From Marsupella aquatica (Eukaryota > Marchantiophyta): 64,000 bases of DNA. The translations under genes and the position numbers were made by a program. The DNA is taken from contig OZ316897.1 in NCBI GenBank assembly GCA_973895155.1, forward strand, positions 12,400,001 through 12,464,000. The letters run 5' to 3'. The notes under the pieces were generated by a model. That model did not search any database. It was not told the DNA's origin and saw only the letters and a program-made list of their open reading frames with translations. This document shows positions 58,343 to 64,000 of this stretch, in pieces. Position 1 is the first letter of the stretch. Each line of letters begins with the position of its first letter.

Positions 58343-61300
58343 AGCCGGGGGTATGCCCTGTGCACGTCATCTAGGAGAGCAGATGATGTGTGGATTCTTG
58401 ATTGTGCTTGCTCTTTTCATATTTGTTACATTCGTGAGTTTTTCAGTTCTTACTCTGTTTCAAACGGTTCAGTTCTGATGGGAAATGATCACTCCTGTCA
58501 AATTGAGGGAATTGGGTCTGTGAAGATTCAAATGTTTGATGGCGCTGTGCGCATAGTGTCCGGAGTCAGGTATGTACCTGGCATGCGTAAGAATCTGATT
58601 TCACTCGGTGTGTTGGATTCAAATGGTCATCAATGGAGCGTTATTGATGGTGAACTTCAAGTCAGGTCGGGAGAGACAGTGATTTTGAAGGGGAGTAGAC
58701 AAAAGAATTTGTATGTGTTACAGGGCAATACTGTATGTGGAGAGGCCAATGTAACCAAGTCTCACGAGGAGATGACTCAACTGTGGCATTCACGGCTAGG
58801 CCACATGAGTGAGAAGGGTTTGGCTATCTTACGGAAGAATGGACTCATTTCTGATTTGCAATCTTGTAAATTAGAGTTTTGTGAGCATTGCATTCTTGGA
58901 AAGCAGCATCGTCGTGCTTTTGGTGTTGGAACTCATCGTTCCAAAGCGGTTCTTGAGTACATACATAGTGACGTGTGGGGTCCATCCCCGACTCCCTCAC
59001 ACTCTGGAAAGTTGTACTATGTATCATTTATTGATGATTACTCAAGATTTGTATGGATTTATTTCATGACGCATAAGTCTGATGTCTTGTCCATTTTTAA
59101 GAAGTGGAAGGCCCAGGTGGAGAATCAGACTGGAAACACGATCAAGTGTTTGGATACAAGGGTGAAGAGTCTGAGGTCAGACAACGGCGGGGAGTACACT
59201 TCAATGGAATTTGAAGAGTACTGTTCAGAACAGGGGATAACTCGCCATCTCACCACAGTTTATACTCCGCAGCAGAATGGTGTCGCTGAGAGGCTCAATC
59301 GGACACTGTTGGAGCGGTCACGGAGTATGTTGAGCCAATCAGGTTTACCACAAGAATTTTGGGCAGAAGCTGTCAATACCGCAGCTTATTTGGTAAATCT
59401 TTCTCCTTCTAGTGCTATCAATTTCAAAACGCCGTTTGAGATGCGCTATAAGCGGCAAGCAGACTATCATGGCTTGGTAATTTTTGGAAGTGATGCATAT
59501 GCTCTCACACCAAAGCAGAATAGGACCAAGTTGGATCCTACCTCCAGGAAATGTGTTTTTCTTGGGTACCAGAGTGGTGTGAAAGCCTATAGGCTATGGG
59601 ATCCTATTGCCTGTAAGCTCGTTGTCAGTAGGGATGTTTCCTTCAATGAATCCAGATTATTGAAGGAGGGGGAGAATACTCAGGTCTCCCGTACTGACAA
59701 AGGAAAATCTCCTATCCCGAATCTCGTTGAGGGGGAGATTGGTTATGAGGTGCATGACCGGAGAGAAGGAGTTGCTCCAATTATGGAGCTGGTTCCTATG
59801 CCAGAGGAACCAGAGGAGTTTGTTGATGCTGGTGAGCAACAAGTGGATGCTGTTGAGCTTCAAATTGTACCAGCACACGCAGATCAACCGGAGTCATCGG
59901 CTAGAAGAACATCTGGTCGCACTGTACGCGCTCCATCAAGGTATGGACAGTGGGTTGATTCATCTCAACTGCAAGAGGATGATTTTACAGCTGATGATGA
60001 GGGTGATGCGTTAATTTTGGAAGAAGGAGAACCTTCTTCATTTCATGAGGCAAGTGCTTCAAAAGAGAAGCAGAAGTGGACTGCAGCAATGCAAACGGAG
60101 ATGCAGTCACTAAAGGACAACAAAACTTGGGAGCTTGTTAAGCTGCCTAAGGGTCAGCAAGTGGTGGACAGCAAGTGGATTTACAAGCTGAAGGATAATT
60201 CCATAGGAGGTGGATCGAAGGTCTACAAGGCTAGATTGGTAGCAAAGGGATTCACACAAGAGAAAGGTGTGGATTACAATGAGGTCTTCTCACCAGTTGC
60301 TAAGTACTCTACAATACGACTATTGTGTGTACTTGTTGTAATGTTTGGTCTGCTCCTAGATCAGATGGATGTTGTCACAGCTTTCCTCTATGGCACATTG
60401 GAAGAGGTGATCTTCATGAGACAACCGCTAGGTTTTGTGAAGAGAGGACAGGAGGAATTGGTTTGCAGATTGCTGAAATCCTTGTATGGGTTGAAGCAGT
60501 CACCAAGATAGTGGAACAAGCGGTTTGACGATTGGATTCGGTCACAAGGTTTTCACAGAAGTGTATTTGACCCTTGTGTGTATTTGAAACCGGTGAAGAA
60601 TGTTGTCTTTGGGTTCATTGTTTTAGTACTTTATGTGGATGACATGCTAATTGCAGCCAAGGATAGGTCTGAGATTGTTAAGCTCAAGGCACTGCTTAGT
60701 GCAGAGTTTAAGATGAAGGACTTAGGGCCAGCTAAGAGGATTTTGGGTATGGAGATCACTAGGGACTTGGAGGCTGGCAAGCTATGGTTGACGCAAAGCA
60801 GTTATGCGATGAAGGTAATTGCAAGGTTCAACATGGAGAATAGCAAGCCAGTAAGTACCCCGTTGGCTCCACACTTCAAGTTATCATCAGCGTTCTGTCC
60901 TACGGATGACACAGAGAAGGGGTTGATGTCAAAGGTTCCATATGACAAGGCAGTGGGGAGTCTCATGTATTTGATGACTTGCACTAGACCTGATCTTGCC
61001 ATGGCTATGGGCAAGGTGAGCAGGTACATGTCGAATCCAGGGAAGGTACACTGGGAAGCAGTGAAGTGGATTATCAGGTACTTGAAGGGTACCGTGGATC
61101 ATGGTCTTTTATTTGATGCGAATGCAAAGAATGCTAGATCATTGATTGGCTATGTAGATTCTGACTATGGACAAGATTTGGACCGAAGGAGATCAACAAC
61201 AGGATACGTGTTCACACTTGGCGGTGGATGCATAAGTTGGAGGTCTACTTTGCAGAAGTGTATTGCTCAGTCTACTACAGAAGCGGAGTATGTTGCAGCT

Positions 61301-61615
61301 GCGGAAGCAGCAAAGGAAGCGATTTGGTTGGATAGACTTATCACTGAAATGGGATTGCCACAGGGGAATGTGAAGCTCCATTGTGATAGTCAAAGTGCGC
61401 TCCACCTTGCTGTGAACCAGGTGATGGACAGCAGAGTGAAGCACATTGACGTCAGGTACCATTTTATCAGGCAGGCTGTGTCTGATAATTTGTTTGAGCT
61501 AGTCAAGATTGATGGTAAACTCAACCCGACTGACGCATTTACCAAAGTGATTCCTTTGGAGAGTTTCTCTAGACACCATGACGTATTGCAGGTTTTGCAA
61601 TTGCATCACAAGTAG
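58343..61615 (+). pseudogene. pol: Copia Pol, interrupted by a nonsense codon
   Basis: Same frame as gag. Protease: WILDCACSFH at about 58391, with Cys where family members have Ser in the D-S-G/A-type site. Pre-integrase zinc-binding H-H-C-C: HSRLGHM ... CEHC (about 58787-58890). Integrase core: HSDVWGPSP, DNGGEY and QNGVAERLNR (about 58963-59300). Reverse transcriptase starts near 60074; its YVDD box is at 60632-60643. RNase H: GYVDSDYGQD to STTEAEYVA (about 61148-61290). A TAG at 60509-60511 interrupts the RT at a place where relatives read SPRQW, consistent with one C-to-T change. The final stop is at 61613-61615. Copia order (integrase before RT) is clear. Confidence 0.93.
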
Positions 61616-61789
61616 AGTTTTCTTAAACATTCATTGTAATTACTGATATATGCTCTTCCTCATTCCTATGTATTAGGCTACGGCTTAGTTCTGGTTTGCT
61701 CTAGTTAGAGAGGGAAACCGGTTTGGTTTCTGTCCAGAACTTCCCGCTGAGGGATCATATACATTGGCAGTATTACTCTCCCCTAGACC

Positions 61790-61806
61790 AGAGTCAAGGG
61801 GAAGAT
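61790..61806 (+). other. Polypurine tract
   Basis: AGAGTCAAGGGGAAGAT lies directly before the 3' LTR, the usual primer site for plus-strand DNA synthesis. Confidence 0.85.
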
Positions 61807-62227
61807 TGTTGGGTATTTACTCTTACGTCTAGGTTAGGTATGACGTGGTTGGTACAACAACGTGGGTTGGTACAACTACGTGGTTAGGTACAACTACGTG
61901 ATTAGGTACAACTATGTGGTTAGGTACAACTACGTGATTAGGTACAACTATGTGGTTAGGTACAACTAAGTTGCACACTATATCATAAGAGGCATGTGTG
62001 CTTGGAGAGGTAGAACCAAGGCTCATTGTTATGGAGCCACTTGAGAGATAGGGAGAGCTTACACTGTGGAGACTCGATATAGCCGACGGGCTTAGAGTTC
62101 AGTAAAGCTCTCTTGTGTGTTCCCGTGGACGTAGCCTCAAGGAGGTGAACCACGTATCTCTTGTGTCGACTATTGTGCGTTGGATGGTTCATGGGCTTGC
62201 CGTTGCGATCGTCGTCTATGCTCAACA
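61807..62227 (+). repeat. 3' LTR of the copia element
   Basis: 421 bp, TGTTG to CAACA, differing from the 5' LTR at only three positions. Confidence 0.96.
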
Positions 62228-62232
62228 TAAAC
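62228..62232. other. Target site duplication, right (TAAAC)
   Basis: Repeats 55726-55730 and confirms both element boundaries. Confidence 0.95.
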
Positions 62233-63155
62233 CCGTGATATGGGAGTGATGGAGCGACACGTGTCAAATGTTTTTTATCACACATTTCATCGCATTGATC
62301 CATTTTTGTGCTTTCAATTGTGCTGAGATTGGAGCGGGTATTGAAGGTTCAAGACAAAGAAGCTGCATTCTTCTCCAGGCAACATTGCTGAGCCATTCAA
62401 ACAACATTATACTAAACAGAGGCCATTTTCAAAAAACGTGACTTGACGTCTTGATTAATCCACGGGGTAGTCAAAGTTGTCAACTGCGATCCACGACTGG
62501 TTCCTTTTTCTTTTTGGTGTAAAATCAGTGATCACTTTATGCAGTCCATGGGGATGGGCAGGGACAAGGTCTTAGTTGGTCTACCATGGCTTCAGATTAG
62601 TGATGCACACATATATTTATATAACTTTATTATTATTACTTTTATAACAGTCTTGAAGAGTATCTCAATGGTGTGCATGTAACTCTTGCTCACTTAATTA
62701 TATGTTCACTTGGCATGAGTCAGGTTCCGGGCCACATATATTTTTCAGGGGTCGCTCACATGCAAGTTGGCTCTTAGATCCAAGTCTCGCTTGCATGCTT
62801 AGACAGTTGCTTAAATGTGGAGTGACCATTAATTAACTTATCACAAATATGTTCCCTCTTTCTATGTTTTTGCGGTTTCCCTTTGCATACTTTCTTGTGG
62901 GTATGGTGTTTGTCCCCTTTCAACCTGATTGCTTGTCCTCATTGTGGTTTGTCTGGCCCTTTTAAAAAGGAAAACACCGCGTGTAGTTTGATTTGGAATG
63001 CTTGCAAACAGGAAAGGTTATAAACATAAGGGTGTCTCAAACTTTCAAATTTGATGGATCTTAATCTCAGTAAGTAAGGTTACTAACATAAAAAGTTATG
63101 GACTCCCAAATTCATAATCCATAAGTTTTTGCCATAAGGATTGGTCATGACCATG
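62233..63155. other. Intergenic DNA, no gene seen
   Basis: AT-rich, without recognised coding sequence. Confidence 0.4.
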
Positions 63156-63330
63156 ATCATAAATCAATGTGGTGTGGAAAAAACCCAAAAAACCCCAAAA
63201 ATGACAGAACCCTGGGCTAAAGTGATGACCATTTATTTATGGATCATAAATCAATATGGTGTGAAAAAAAACCCCAAAACCCCCAAAACTGACATAACCC
63301 TGGGCTAAAGTGATGACCATTTGTTTATGG
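63156..63330. repeat. 87-bp tandem duplication
   Basis: ATCATAAATCAAT (63156 and 63243) opens two copies that share GGTGTG, an A/C-rich run, and CCCTGGGCTAAAGTGATGAC followed by CATTT-TTTATGG. Confidence 0.9.
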
Positions 63331-63469
63331 CCAAAAGCCATAGTCCCCAACTTTGAAGCGATGAGACGCCCATGTTGCAAACAACAGAAATTGAACCAAA
63401 GTGGGCCTCTTTGGTCTTCTTGGGGTCTTTCCCCTCCCCCCTTTATTGGGCACTTTTGCCTTTGGGTTC

Positions 63470-63606
63470 CTGTCTTTCCCTTTGGCGATCCTGTCTTTTT
63501 GGCAGTTTGATTAAATCTGGATAACCATGAACCCAGTACTGTCTTTCCGTTTGGCGATCCTGTCTTTTTGGCAGTTTGATATATACTGGAGAACCCAGAG
63601 AACACG
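63470..63606. repeat. 69-bp tandem duplication
   Basis: CTGTCTTTCC at 63470 and 63539 is followed in both by TTTGGCGATCCTGTCTTTTT and GGCAGTTTGAT, then by CTGGA and AACCCAG. The minus-strand open frame over this area (63237-63806) translates this and the preceding repeat. Confidence 0.9.
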
Positions 63607-63885
63607 GTACTCTGCACAGTGGAATAAACACCACCCTTTTCCATTGTCTGCTCGGTGGCCAAGATATGTCCGCCCAGTACAGGGAAAAATGAGGACCCCC
63701 CCTCCCCCCACACACACCTTGACACTCTACCGCAGTGGACCATTCGTTGCCACCGTGCAAAGTCCTGTTCTGTTCCGTTCCTGAGGTTTTGCATCAGGGA
63801 AAGCAATTGCCCGCTCTGAATGTGCCTTGTTGTCGAGGGAAATGAAGGAACAACGAAAGATTGAAGTGATCAGAGTGCTCTGTTC

Positions 63886-63915
63886 TGTTGTTGTTGTTGT
63901 TGTTGTTGTTGTTGT
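63886..63915. repeat. (TGT)10 microsatellite
   Basis: Ten perfect TGT triplets. Confidence 0.95.
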
Positions 63916-63936
63916 GGCAAGAGCGAGAGGTGATTG

Positions 63937-64000
63937 ATGAGGTGGGGCAAAACGATGGCGACTGTCGTAGAGGTTTTTCGAAGCTCCCGAGCTGGCGGGT
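63937..64000 (+). other. Possible first codons of a gene leaving the window
   Basis: ATGs at 63937 and 63955 are in one open frame that continues to the window end (MATVVEVFRSSRAGG from the second). The preceding 60 bases are G/A-rich with a (TGT)10 run, as plant 5' leaders often are. Too short to identify. Confidence 0.2.

Larger units (their letters stand above)
55731..62227 (+). mobile_element. Ty1-copia LTR retrotransposon, young, coding-damaged
   Basis: Complete 6497-bp element: two 421-bp LTRs, a TAAAC target duplication, an initiator-Met tRNA primer site, gag, pol in copia order (protease, integrase, reverse transcriptase, RNase H) and a polypurine tract. The LTRs differ at three positions (55732 A/G, 56001 G/A, 56015 T/C), about 0.7%, so insertion was recent. 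The 5' LTR starts TA instead of TG. The gag-pol frame is interrupted by TGA at 58340 and TAG at 60509. A shift in a T run near 57320 separates an upstream ATG from the gag frame. It is probably unable to make its own enzymes but could still be mobilised in trans. Confidence 0.96.

Noticed and set aside
63237-63806. 189-codon minus-strand open frame
   Set aside because: Composed of tandemly duplicated DNA; no domain is recognised.
1-64000. CRISPR arrays, operons or other prokaryotic systems
   Set aside because: Split genes with GT-AG introns and plant gene families show this is plant nuclear DNA; the tandem repeats lack the regular repeat-spacer structure of CRISPR.

Overview
The window is nuclear DNA of a land plant. 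It carries a P-class pentatricopeptide repeat (PPR) gene, a plant respiratory burst oxidase (RBOH) with 15 coding exons, a plant sucrose/H+ symporter (SUT) with 14 coding exons, relics of two more plant genes and a Ty1-copia retrotransposon. All introns are GT-AG and range from about 75 bp to 1.05 kb. The gene content and repeat-rich intergenic DNA would suit a non-seed plant, perhaps a bryophyte, but that placement is an inference and the species cannot be read from the sequence.

Layout. 1-1.7 kb is minisatellite DNA plus a G-rich foldback-type repeat. 2.0-7.4 kb is a gene cluster on the + strand: a damaged POP4/Rpp29-like (RNase P/MRP subunit) gene, an intact single-exon PPR gene, and the decayed 3' part of an HCF173-like SDR gene. 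7.4-20.7 kb has no recognisable gene. It holds an exact 100-bp direct repeat, several minisatellites, diverged dispersed repeats, and a triplicated ~115-bp block with a (GGGGA)5 tract upstream of RBOH. 20774-27863 is the RBOH gene (+, 1103 aa deduced). 28-43.8 kb is gene-poor with repeats. 43802-49349 is the SUT gene (- strand, 642 aa deduced). 50.9-55.7 kb is repeat-rich and includes a second copy of the foldback repeat. 55731-62227 is a young copia element (421-bp LTRs differing at 3 positions, TAAAC target duplication) whose gag-pol frame has two in-frame stops and a probable frameshift near its start. 62.2-64 kb holds more short tandem repeats and possibly the first codons of a gene running off the window.

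The intact genes act in separate processes: organelle RNA metabolism (PPR), apoplastic superoxide production (RBOH) and sucrose transport (SUT). Nothing shows them to be co-regulated. I found no clear novel multi-gene system. The most useful observations are the two cryptic decayed genes that flank an intact PPR gene, the copia LTR with seven 18-bp ACGT-core repeats, the foldback family, and the exact 100-bp duplication. Repeat boundaries given for diverged families are approximate because they were aligned by eye.
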